From Kineosporia babensis (GTDB lineage Bacteria > Actinomycetota > Actinomycetes > Actinomycetales > Kineosporiaceae): 64,000 nucleotides of DNA. A program made the translations under genes and the position numbers. This document shows positions 36,910 through 44,025 of this stretch, piece by piece. The DNA lies in assembly GCF_021129305.1 (NCBI RefSeq), contig NZ_JAJOMB010000001.1, positions 248,001 to 312,000 on the forward strand, read 5' to 3'. Below the pieces are notes generated by a model, which did no database searches, was not told where the DNA came from, and was given only the letters and a program-made list of their open reading frames with translations. The first letter of the stretch is position 1. Each line of letters begins with the position of its first letter.

Positions 36910-37764
36910 CTAGGCGCGACGCAACAAGATGTCGCCGTAGGTGACCGCCGCGTGGATCCTTACCGTGAGTTCCGCTTCGCCCGGCCCGTCGGTGCTTTCG
37001 AGCGAGCTACGTACCGCCCCGTGCCGGGTGTTCACGTCCAACCAGGCCGCGCTGCCGTGGGCCACCCCGATCTCCAGCTGCCCGTAACTCGTCCGGGCAT
37101 CGATCAGGCCGGTGCAGACCGAGCTGAGCACGATGTCGCCGGCCGGCGTGCTGGCCGTGACCCCGGCCAGGGCCCGCTGCACCCGCACGCTGCCGGTGGA
37201 GGTGGAAAGCCGCAGCTCGCCCCCGCCTTCCTCGATCCGGATGTCGCCCAGCGAGGACTTGGCGGTGACGTCGGACCCGGTGCGCCCGACCGTGATCGAC
37301 CCCATCGAGCTGTACAGCTCGACCGGGCCGGTGGCCGCCTCCAGCCGGACCTCACCCATCCCGGACTTGGCCCGCACGTCCTCGGTCTGCTCCAGCGTGA
37401 TGTCGCCCATCCCGGTGTCGATGTCCACCGGGCCCAGCGGGCCGTCGGTGCGTACATCGCCCCAGCCGCGCATCTCCAGCCGGGAACCGGCAGGCACGGT
37501 GATGACCAGATCCGCTCGCTCACTACCGCCGAAAAGGCTGCGCAGGCGGCTCTTCGGGGTGCGCGGGGCCCGGATGGACAGCCGTGCCCCGACCAGCTCG
37601 GCGGTGATCCGCTCGGCGTGCTGAACGTCGGCCGAGCGGTTGGCGCTGTGCGGAGCGACCTCGACCGTGGTGGTGCGGGCGCGTTCCACCGCATGCACGG
37701 TGAGCTGGACCCCGCCGGCATCGACGAGCACGTGAATCGGCTCGGGCGTATCGAATTCGGGCAT
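36910..37764 (-). CDS. DUF4097 beta-helix protein
   Basis: This 284-residue protein is built of about 20-residue beta-strand repeats alternating GxVxLxxxTG and GDIxL/xIxxxxG patterns (GPVDIDTGMGDITLEQ, GEVRLEAATGPVELY, GSVRVQRALAGV). It has no signal peptide or helix. DUF4097/DUF4098 proteins often sit beside DrrAB-type transporters and HicB-like proteins in actinomycetes. ATG at 37764 has GGGAG upstream; the longer frame to 37842 is unlikely. The role is unknown, perhaps an adaptor or envelope sensor. Confidence 0.82.
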   Translation of the reverse strand: MPEFDTPEPIHVLVDAGGVQLTVHAVERARTTTVEVAPHSANRSADVQHAERITAELVGARLSIRAPRTPKSRLRSLFGGSERADLVITVPAGSRLEMRGWGDVRTDGPLGPVDIDTGMGDITLEQTEDVRAKSGMGEVRLEAATGPVELYSSMGSITVGRTGSDVTAKSSLGDIRIEEGGGELRLSTSTGSVRVQRALAGVTASTPAGDIVLSSVCTGLIDARTSYGQLEIGVAHGSAAWLDVNTRHGAVRSSLESTDGPGEAELTVRIHAAVTYGDILLRRA

Positions 37765-37827
37765 GACGACTCCCAGAAGGAATGATGATGAGGAACCAAG
37801 AATTTGCGCCGCGGGTGCACAGACCAT

Positions 37828-37878
37828 CCACCCCTGGTGCAACCACCGCAGGGGCGCGCAGAAGCACCCACCCCTGGT
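37828..37878. repeat. Direct repeat CCACCCCTGGT, 40 bp apart, upstream of DUF4097 gene
   Basis: An exact 11-mer occurs at 37828-37838 and 37868-37878, with similar flanks. On the coding strand this reads ACCAGGGGTGG, about 65 and 105 nt before the DUF4097 start. The spacing is near four helical turns. It may be a second control point inside the operon. The rest of the 235-bp gap shows no gene. Confidence 0.4.
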
Positions 37879-37999
37879 ACAGCTCAGATCACCCGGTCTG
37901 GCCCACCCACCCGGCCAAGCCTTCGAAACTCATTCAGCCAAGCCGGTCCACCTCAATGACCGGCCGCTTCACCTGATCCTGATCAGACTCGCCCCGCCC

Positions 38000-38548
38000 T
38001 CAGCGCACCCAGCCGGTGATGTGCTGACCCGTAACGATCTTGACCGTCGGAGACGGCGTCGACGGCGCAGCGGGCGGCGGCTGCACGGTAGGCGCCTCGA
38101 GCACCTGGGCAATCGATCGGACCAGCCAGGCGTTGACCGAGAGCCCGGCCGCCCCGGCCGCCTCCTCGACCCGTCCCTTGAGCCGCTCCGGAAGCCGCAG
38201 GCTCAAGCGCGCCGTGCCCCCGTCGGCCTCGGACTCTTCGGAACCGGTTGCCGCCGGCGGCTGAACCGCAGGCGCCGCCGTACCGGGCTGGATCGGCTCG
38301 GCCACAGCGGGGGGCGTCACCGCGAACTGAACCTCCCGCCCGGCCAGCCGAACCTCGACCGCGCCGGGCGCCAGGCCTTCGGTGATCTCGCCCGCCGCCT
38401 CGACCATCGCGTCCAGCAGCACCAGACGGATCGACGGGTCCAGGGCGTTCGCCATCTTCTCGGCCAGGACCAGGGCATCTTCGCCACCCAGCTGACCGGC
38501 GGCGTACAGGTCCCGGTGCAGACGGGCCGAGTAAGCGTTGATGTCCAT
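38000..38548 (-). CDS. HicB-like / ribbon-helix-helix protein
   Basis: This 182-residue protein has an N-terminal helical domain (about 1-80, INAYSARLHRDLYAAGQLGGEDAL, then IRLVLLDAMVEAAGEITEGLAPG), a Pro/Ala linker, and a C-terminal ribbon-helix-helix (about 113-150: RLSLRLPERLKGRVEEAAGAAG then LSVNAWLVRSIAQVL). RHH proteins bind short palindromes as dimers and often control their own operon. Three TGACGTCA palindromes lie directly upstream. Homologues usually start MDL..., hence the ATG at 38548 rather than 38557 or 38560. No HicA toxin gene is next to it, so it is a regulator of the DUF4097-DrrAB operon rather than a toxin-antitoxin partner. Confidence 0.8.
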   Translation of the reverse strand: MDINAYSARLHRDLYAAGQLGGEDALVLAEKMANALDPSIRLVLLDAMVEAAGEITEGLAPGAVEVRLAGREVQFAVTPPAVAEPIQPGTAAPAVQPPAATGSEESEADGGTARLSLRLPERLKGRVEEAAGAAGLSVNAWLVRSIAQVLEAPTVQPPPAAPSTPSPTVKIVTGQHITGWVR

Positions 38549-38570
38549 GCCCACCATCATGACGCCACGA

Positions 38571-38622
38571 TGACGTCAAAGTCCAGAGTGGTGACGTCAT
38601 CGGTGACAACTCGATGACGTCA
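38571..38622. promoter_or_regulatory. Three TGACGTCA palindromes, candidate RHH operator
   Basis: Perfect 8-bp palindromes TGACGTCA occur at 38571-38578, 38592-38599 and 38615-38622, centre spacings 21 and 23 bp, about two helical turns. Flanks extend the consensus to GATGACGTCATC. They lie 23-75 bp before the start of the RHH gene, where an autoregulatory operator is expected. Confidence 0.65.
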
Positions 38623-38637
38623 TCCGGCAAAACCACA

Positions 38638-38667
38638 GCGCCCCCGGACCACCAGGTCCAGGGGCGC
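38638..38667 (-). terminator. Terminator of secreted LolA-like gene
   Basis: Stem GCGCCCC/GGGGCGC, one mismatch, then GGACC/GGTCC, closing an ACCA loop (38638-38667). It lies 26 nt past the stop of the leftward gene ending at 38693 and shields the RHH operon promoter from read-through. Confidence 0.6.
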
Positions 38668-38692
38668 AGCCGGAAGAAACGGCCGGAAGTGC

Positions 38693-39490
38693 TTAGGAGA
38701 TGCTCGAGGCGCTCAGCGGACGAGCCGGGGCCTTGACCGTGACCTTCTTGTTCCACTCGGAGAACACGAAGTTGATGCCCTTCTCCTGGTACCCGGCCAG
38801 GCGGTTCGTGCCGTCGGCGGCGATCAGGAGCGTGCCCTGGTAGCCCTTCTCCTTCAGGCCGACCGTCTTCTTGTAGCCCTTGACCTTCTTGCCCTTGACC
38901 TTGGTCAGGCCCTTCTGCGGCCCGGACAGCTTGAAGACGTCCTGGGTGTAGGTCTTCATCGAGGCCAGCTCGAAGATGTCGTCCAGGCCCTCACCCTTCT
39001 TGAAGGTGATCCAGCGCCCGGCCAGCACGTCCTCCATCGCCGGGTCGCCGCCGGTGATCTCCTCGAGCATGTCCTTGCCGGGCTTGAAGTAGCCCTTCTT
39101 CTTGCTGACCAGGATCAGCTTCATCGAGCCTTCCCCGGGAACGGTGAGGCTGCCGGTGGCCTTGCCGTCCTTGGTCATCCGCAGGTCCAGGCGGCTGGTG
39201 CTGCCACCATCCTTGAACGTGGCCTGCACCCGCACGGTCTTGGCCTTCTTGGCCTTCGCGCGGGAGGCCTTCCAGATCTGGACCGGCGTCTTCGCAGCCG
39301 CCGGGCGGATCTGCGTCAGATCGGCAGCCGGGGCCGCGGCCTGGGCCAGCGGCGCGGAAACGGGCTGCGCGGCGAGCGCCTGGCCGCTCTCGGCGCCGGT
39401 ACCGGCGACCAGCACGGCAGCGCCCAGAAGGGCGGCGCCCACGGCAGAGAAGAAACGGACGCGAGGAGCTCGCGAGGCACTGGCGGACAT
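38693..39490 (-). CDS. Secreted LolA/LppX-like protein
   Basis: This 265-residue protein has a Sec signal peptide (RVRFFSAVGAALLGAAVLVAGTG, cleavage near ALAA about residue 41). The mature part has many Lys and alternating beta-strand patterns (KTVRVQATFKDGGSTSRLDLRM, GSMKLILVSKKKGYFKPGKDMLEE, TLLIAADGTNRLAGYQ) like the half-barrel of LolA, LppX and LprG lipid-binding proteins. There is no lipobox, so it is probably released or wall-associated. Function is inferred only from fold-like pattern; weak similarity. Confidence 0.65.
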   Translation of the reverse strand: MSASASRAPRVRFFSAVGAALLGAAVLVAGTGAESGQALAAQPVSAPLAQAAAPAADLTQIRPAAAKTPVQIWKASRAKAKKAKTVRVQATFKDGGSTSRLDLRMTKDGKATGSLTVPGEGSMKLILVSKKKGYFKPGKDMLEEITGGDPAMEDVLAGRWITFKKGEGLDDIFELASMKTYTQDVFKLSGPQKGLTKVKGKKVKGYKKTVGLKEKGYQGTLLIAADGTNRLAGYQEKGINFVFSEWNKKVTVKAPARPLSASSIS

Positions 39491-39680
39491 GGCGAATCCG
39501 TTCGCTGAGTTCGAAGCTCGCCTACTGCGACGGCAGAGGCGGCGGGCGGTCCGGAAGTGCCCGGCCGCCGCGCAAGCTTAGAGTCAGCTGTGAACGGTGG
39601 GGATGGTTTTCGCCGGATTCGATGGTGCTTCTTCTCAGGAATCACTCAGCTGGCGGTCTTTACGACGATCGACCGCAAAT

Positions 39681-39706
39681 GGGGTGATCGGCGCACCGAT
39701 CACCCC
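39681..39706 (-). terminator. Intrinsic terminator of DUF1540 gene
   Basis: A perfect 11-bp stem GGGGTGATCGG/CCGATCACCCC with a 4-nt loop (39681-39706) begins 20 nt after the leftward gene's stop. In that direction the stem is followed by ATTT. Confidence 0.8.
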
Positions 39707-39726
39707 ACCGCAGAACCGGCCGAAGC

Positions 39727-40020
39727 TCAGGCCGGCTGGTACGTCAGGCAGTTGGCGCCCGCGCTGCCGGATCCCGGGCCGATCCGGACGTCCTTGGCGG
39801 AGCACTCCAGGTTGCTGTTGAAGCTGCAGTCGGTGCGCTGGCAGGCGCCGACCTGGGCGACCACCTTGTCCAGGCCACCCTTGCGGGCGAGCGGGATGAA
39901 GGTGCCGCAGTCGGCACTGCCGTTGTTGCCCGCCACCGTGATGGCGAAGGCGTGGCAGCCGTCGTGGTTGTAGCCGCAGCCGTCGACCGAGCACTCACTC
40001 ACCGCGGGCATCGTGGTCAT
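39727..40020 (-). CDS. DUF1540 cysteine-rich protein
   Basis: From the ATG at 40020 (AAGAGG upstream) this is a 97-residue protein with two DUF1540-like Cys units. The first is CSVDGCGYNHDGCHAF followed by a lone Cys (ADCGTF); the second is CQRTDCSFNSNLECSA followed by ANCLTY. Each unit has a CxxxxC-x(6)-C-x(n)-C spacing that suggests a small metal (Zn or Fe) site. It has no signal peptide. DUF1540 proteins are short, stress-associated proteins of unknown role. The neighbouring region to the right is AT-rich and gene-free. Confidence 0.82.
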   Translation of the reverse strand: MTTMPAVSECSVDGCGYNHDGCHAFAITVAGNNGSADCGTFIPLARKGGLDKVVAQVGACQRTDCSFNSNLECSAKDVRIGPGSGSAGANCLTYQPA

Positions 40021-40391
40021 GGCGAACCTCTTCTCAAGCGAATCCGAATATCTGCTCCGCCCAAAGAGCATCAGCTATTTCCCAGCCGCGCAATTCAGAA
40101 ATAGTAAGGTAATGCTTTCCTCAAAGTCTGAGCAAAGCATTACCTTTCTCTACCTGCCCACTAGTCATTGCAGCTCAGACGGGCCGTGCGAATATCGTCA
40201 GCACAATCGCACGCAATTCATATCGGTCATTCGCGCCAAGTTGATCGGCGAAATTTCTTGCTCCGTCGCGGGCCCGCGCGTGTCGTTCGGATTCGCAGGG
40301 CGGCCGACCCGTAACTCGTCCTGGCCGGCGATCCGGTCACCTTTCGCCGGGCGGCCCGGGGTGTGTCGCAGGCGTTGGCTATCCTGGCTCG
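40021..40391. other. AT-rich gene-free island with strong hairpin
   Basis: This 371-bp divergent region is about half G+C over 40021-40260 (120 of 240 bases by count), far below the surrounding genes. A 13-bp perfect stem AAGGTAATGCTTT (40106-40118) / AAAGCATTACCTT (40134-40146) encloses CTCA/TGAG (40120-40123 / 40129-40132) with a 5-nt loop. Rightward the stem is followed by TCTCT. It may be a terminator of a short RNA, an operator, or a remnant of foreign DNA. It must also contain the DUF1540 promoter. No open frame is convincing. Confidence 0.5.
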
Positions 40392-41033
40392 GTGAGTGCG
40401 CGGGCTGCCGAGCTTCAGCTCGTTCAGGGCAAACTCCGTGTGCTTCGCGCCGGAGTCTTCTCGGCCTGCGCAGTTTCTCTCGCCGCCCTCGCCCACGCAC
40501 TGGCCGGGGGCGCGGCCCCGTCACCGTTCCTGCTGCTGGCGCTGGGCCTGCTGCTGGCCTCACCGGCGGCGATGGCCGCGGGCAAGCTGCGCGGCGCGGT
40601 GCCGGTCGGGGCCACGATGATTGCCGTGCAGTACGGCCTGCACTCGCTGTTCGGGCTTTTCGACGGCGCGATGGGCACCACCTGTACCCAGATGTCCACC
40701 CACTTGGGCCATCCGGGTGAATCGAGCAGCCTGCTGTGCCACGACGGCGCCGGTACCGTGATGACCGCGATGCCGATGAGCTCGCCGCTGATGACGCTGG
40801 CCCACCTGGGCGCCGCCGGGGTGCTCGGCCTGCTGCTCAGCCGGGGCGAAACCGCACTTTGGCGGATGCTTTCGTGGATCCTGCCGAAGCTGCCCGGGCG
40901 CCTGCCGACCTTCCTGATCGTCGCTCGTCAACGCCGGGCCCAGGCGCCGCAGGTTCTTCCGCTGCGCCCCGAGCCGCTGGTCGGAGCAGCCGGACGGCGC
41001 GGACCACCGCGGCCCGTCCTGGCTTTCGCCTGA
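40392..41033 (+). CDS. Integral membrane protein of copper locus
   Basis: This 213-residue protein has four to five membrane helices (about 19-40, 45-62, 68-90, 130-150). Between helices 3 and 4 lies a loop with potential metal ligands: MGTTCTQMSTHLGH, then LLCHDG and VMTAMPMSSP. That gives two Cys, three His and five Met in about 40 residues, in the position expected to face outside. The C-terminus is basic and cytoplasmic. A PCu(A)C chaperone gene follows 190 bp on, so a role in copper uptake or sensing is likely but unproven. Start GTG at 40392. Confidence 0.7.
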   Translation: MSARAAELQLVQGKLRVLRAGVFSACAVSLAALAHALAGGAAPSPFLLLALGLLLASPAAMAAGKLRGAVPVGATMIAVQYGLHSLFGLFDGAMGTTCTQMSTHLGHPGESSSLLCHDGAGTVMTAMPMSSPLMTLAHLGAAGVLGLLLSRGETALWRMLSWILPKLPGRLPTFLIVARQRRAQAPQVLPLRPEPLVGAAGRRGPPRPVLAFA

Positions 41034-41087
41034 TCACTGAGTGATCCGTTCTCAACCTCAAGGGCCCGGTCCTAGAACCCAGCCCGC

Positions 41088-41129
41088 GCGCTGACCGAAT
41101 CCGCGCTGACCGATCCAGGTGCGCTGACG
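41088..41129. repeat. GCGCTGACCGA tandem repeats before copper chaperone gene
   Basis: GCGCTGACCGA occurs at 41088-41098 and 41103-41113, with a shortened GCGCTGACG at 41121-41129. They lie 94-135 nt before the chaperone ATG. A regulator binding array is possible; the motif is not a classic CsoR or CueR site. Confidence 0.4.
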
Positions 41130-41222
41130 CGTCCTCAATCAGGCCCGTAAGCCGAACCGACCTGCGTCGGCGCGCCCCCACGTCTCACATTTCGCTTCAG
41201 ACTTTCAAGGAGTTCCATCGCC

Positions 41223-41831
41223 ATGCCCGCAAACCTCAAGCGCTCCCGCCGTTTCGCCTTCGCTGCCTCCGCGCTCGTCGCCGTGGCCGCCCTTTCGGCC
41301 TGCTCCAGCGACTCGGCCACCGACAGCGACGCGGCCGCCGACAACGTCAAGGTGGTCGGGGGCGACGCGAGCGCAACCGCCGCCGACCGCCTGAACATCG
41401 CCGACCAGTGGGTGAAGACGGCCGACGCGAAGGCCGGGATGACCGCGATCTTCGGCACGATCACCAACACCGGCGACCAGGACGTGGTGGTGGAGTCGGC
41501 CAAGACCTCCGCCTCGGACACCACCGAGCTGCACGAGATGGTGATGAAGGGCAACGAGATGATCATGCAGGAGAAGGAGGGCGGCTTCACCGTTCCGGCC
41601 GGGGGCGAGCACGAACTGGCTCCGGGCGGCGACCACCTGATGGTGCTGAACATGACCGAGCCGATCGAGGCCGGCGACGAGGTCACCGTGCGCCTGACCC
41701 TCGGCGACGGTTCCACCCAGGAGTTCACCGCGCTGGCCAAGGAGACCACCGCCGGTGAAGAGAAGTACGACACCGAGATGGACATGGGCGACTCGGACGA
41801 GATGGGCGAGATGGAAGACGCCGCCAAGTGA
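41223..41831 (+). CDS. PCu(A)C copper chaperone lipoprotein (ECuC-like)
   Basis: This 202-residue lipoprotein (lipobox LSAC at about 25-28) carries Cu(I) outside the membrane. The PCu(A)C domain shows the ligands: His and Met in TELHEMVMKGNEMIM and, later, GGDHLMVLNM. The C-terminal tail is acidic and Met-rich (DTEMDMGDSDEMGEME), an extra likely copper site. AAGGAG lies 10 nt before the ATG. The stop overlaps the start of the peroxidase gene (GTGA), so both are co-translated. In Streptomyces lividans an ECuC chaperone and a DtpA peroxidase serve maturation of a copper oxidase; the same logic may hold here, although no GlxA-like gene is in the window. Confidence 0.92.
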   Translation: MPANLKRSRRFAFAASALVAVAALSACSSDSATDSDAAADNVKVVGGDASATAADRLNIADQWVKTADAKAGMTAIFGTITNTGDQDVVVESAKTSASDTTELHEMVMKGNEMIMQEKEGGFTVPAGGEHELAPGGDHLMVLNMTEPIEAGDEVTVRLTLGDGSTQEFTALAKETTAGEEKYDTEMDMGDSDEMGEMEDAAK

Positions 41832-43045
41832 GCCAGCCTCCGTTGAGCCGGCGCCGCCTCCTGCTCGGGGGCGGCGCCACCCTCGCCGGCGGTGGGCTGG
41901 CCGGCGCGGCGGCCGGCCTGGCGCTGTCGGGAAATGACTCCCCTGCTGTCAGCCAGGTCGTAGAGGAAGCAAAAGGCTCGGAGAACGTCGCGTTCTACGG
42001 CGTTCACCAGCCCGGTATCGAAGACGCTGCTCAGGCCCACGTGCGGTTCCTCGCGCTGGACCTGAAGCCGGGCTCGGACGTGGAGCACGTGCGCCGGCTG
42101 CTCCGCCTGCTCACCGACGACGCAGCCCGGATGATGCGCGGTGAGGTTCCTCTGGCCGCCAACGATCCGGAACTGCCCGCGTTGCCGTCGCGGCTGACCG
42201 TGACATTCGGCTTCGGCCCGGGGCTGTTCGACGCAATCGGACGGCCCGACGACTGCCCCGACGTGATCCGCAACCTACCCACGTTCGCCACCGACCAGCT
42301 CGAAGACCGCTGGTCCGGAGGGGATCTGCTGATCCAGGTGTGCAGCGACGACGCCGTACCCCTGTCGTACGCCCTACGTCGCCTGACTCGTGACGCCCGG
42401 AGCTTGGCCACGGTGCGCTGGTGCCAGAGCGGCTTCAACCCCGCCCGGGGCAGCGAGCCGGCCGGGACCACCCACCGCAACCTGTTCGGCCAGCGGGACG
42501 GCACGGCCAACCCGCCCGGCGCCACCACCGAGTTCACCGACACGGTGTTCTCGACCGGCCCGGACTGGCTGAAGGGCGGCAGCATGCTGGTCTTCCGCCG
42601 GATCCGGATGGACCTCGACGACTGGGACGACCTGGGCCGCCCCGCCAAGGAAATGGCGATGGCCCGGAAAATGAGTGACGGCAGTCCGGTCACCGGGGGT
42701 AGCGAGCAGGACGATCCAGATACCGCTGCGGTGGACCAGAACGGCTTCCCCATCGTCGCCCAGGAGGCCCACGTCGTGCAGGCCACGGCCCGGGTGCCGG
42801 AAGAACGCATGCTCCGGCGCGCGTTCAGCTACGACGACGGCCCTTCGGCCGACGGAAAACCGGACTGCGGTCTGCTTTTCGCGGCGTACCAGGCCGATGC
42901 CGCCAAGGCCTTCGTGGCCGTGCAGACCCGGCTGGCCGAGGCGGACGCGATGAACGAGTGGATCACGCACATCGGCTCAGCCACCTTCGTGGTGCCGCCG
43001 GGATGCGCCGAGGGCGAGTTCATCGGCCAGGCGCTGGTGGGCTGA
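41828..43045 (+). CDS. Tat-exported DyP-type heme peroxidase
   Basis: This 405-residue dye-decolourising peroxidase starts with a twin-arginine signal (SRRRLLLGGG, then Ala/Gly-rich stretch). It has the distal-site GxxDG motif in FGQRDGTANP and the proximal His in QEAHVVQATARVPEERMLRR, as in EfeB/DtpA. The gene overlaps the copper chaperone by 4 bp. In actinomycetes the pair is tied to copper handling and morphological development, whereas EfeB partners (EfeU, EfeO) are absent here, so I favour the DtpA-like role over iron uptake. Length is normal. Confidence 0.93.
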   Translation: MSQPPLSRRRLLLGGGATLAGGGLAGAAAGLALSGNDSPAVSQVVEEAKGSENVAFYGVHQPGIEDAAQAHVRFLALDLKPGSDVEHVRRLLRLLTDDAARMMRGEVPLAANDPELPALPSRLTVTFGFGPGLFDAIGRPDDCPDVIRNLPTFATDQLEDRWSGGDLLIQVCSDDAVPLSYALRRLTRDARSLATVRWCQSGFNPARGSEPAGTTHRNLFGQRDGTANPPGATTEFTDTVFSTGPDWLKGGSMLVFRRIRMDLDDWDDLGRPAKEMAMARKMSDGSPVTGGSEQDDPDTAAVDQNGFPIVAQEAHVVQATARVPEERMLRRAFSYDDGPSADGKPDCGLLFAAYQADAAKAFVAVQTRLAEADAMNEWITHIGSATFVVPPGCAEGEFIGQALVG

Positions 43046-43056
43046 AAGTACGGACG

Positions 43057-43093
43057 GTGCTGGGTGGCGGTCGTTACGACCGGCACCCAGCAC
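43057..43093 (+). terminator. Terminator of copper/DyP operon
   Basis: Stem GTGCTGGGTG/CACCCAGCAC (43057-43066 / 43084-43093), one G-G mismatch, then CGGTCG/CGACCG with a 3-nt loop. It starts 11 nt after the DyP stop. Confidence 0.8.
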
Positions 43094-43115
43094 CCAATCC
43101 CTACAATGCGGACTC

Positions 43116-43862
43116 ATGGCAGATTTCGTGCACCTGACCCCGGAGCGGAACGCGGCCCGCGTCGTCCGTTCGGGAATCGCTGCGCGCAGTCGCCGCCTCA
43201 ACGGCGAACGTGGCGTCTACTGCATGCCGGTCCTGCCGTCCTTCGTCCAGACCCATCAGTGGGCTCGCGAACTGCGCAGGTGGCAGCCCGGGCCGCTGGC
43301 CGCGGTGCAGTTCCGGCTGCCCGACCACACCCCGGTCACGGTTGGCCGGTACACCGCCGAGCCGCAGCACCTCAGCGCAGCACAGGCCGCGGCCCTCCTC
43401 CGGGGCATGCCGGACAGCAGCGGTCAGGAAGTCTTCGTTCTCCGTGCCGTCACGGCACAAGAGGTCAGGCACGTCCGGGCCATCCCCCAGGGGATCGGCT
43501 GGCGCTACTTACCGGGCGCGCATGGCACCGCACCCTGCGCCTGCCCGGTCTGCCTGCAACCCGGAACGCCCGGCGCAGCCCGGATCCGCCGGCGCTTCTC
43601 CCGGGACGACCGCAGACCCACCAAACCCGAGCTGATGAGACAGCTTCGGGACGCCACCACCGACGACGAGATCATTCTGGCACTCATGGCCCTCGGCACC
43701 CGCTCGCGCGGCGACAGCCACGAGTTGGCGTACCTGGCCGATCATCCCGATCCGGACGTCCGCGAGGTCCTGGCCGATGCTCTGGCGGCTTACCGCGGTA
43801 GACCTGCTCGGGAACTTCGGACCCGGATCCTGGCCGGGCTGCCACCGGCAGATGCCTCCTGA
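43116..43862 (+). CDS. HEAT-repeat protein with possible ART-like N-terminal domain
   Basis: I do not recognise this 248-residue protein as a named family. The N-terminal 130 residues begin VHLTPERNAARVVRSGI, followed by RGVYCMPVLPSF, AVQFRLPDHTPV and VGRY. That order is reminiscent of compact ADP-ribosyltransferase-like folds (H at the first strand, RGVY at the second), which is a guess from pattern. A CACPVC cluster (about 146-151) could bind zinc. The C-terminal about 70 residues hold two HEAT-like helices pairs (DDEIILALMALGTRS, DPDVREVLADALAAYRG). It follows the DyP terminator and appears monocistronic. Confidence 0.65.
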   Translation: MADFVHLTPERNAARVVRSGIAARSRRLNGERGVYCMPVLPSFVQTHQWARELRRWQPGPLAAVQFRLPDHTPVTVGRYTAEPQHLSAAQAAALLRGMPDSSGQEVFVLRAVTAQEVRHVRAIPQGIGWRYLPGAHGTAPCACPVCLQPGTPGAARIRRRFSRDDRRPTKPELMRQLRDATTDDEIILALMALGTRSRGDSHELAYLADHPDPDVREVLADALAAYRGRPARELRTRILAGLPPADAS

Positions 43863-44025
43863 GCGTCAGCGGGCCGTCACGGAAACCGTCCCGATTTAAC
43901 CAAGAACCCCAACTGCACCTTAAGTTTCACCGATGCGCCGGGCGGGCGCGTGTACGGGCTCGTAGCGCCAGCGATCTGGGCAATGATGAGCGGGCCACAT
44001 CGTCGTCTTCCGTTTGGACCCGCGC

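Noticed and set aside
38000-38548. HicAB toxin-antitoxin pair
   Set aside because: Only the HicB-like RHH protein is present; no small HicA gene lies on either side.
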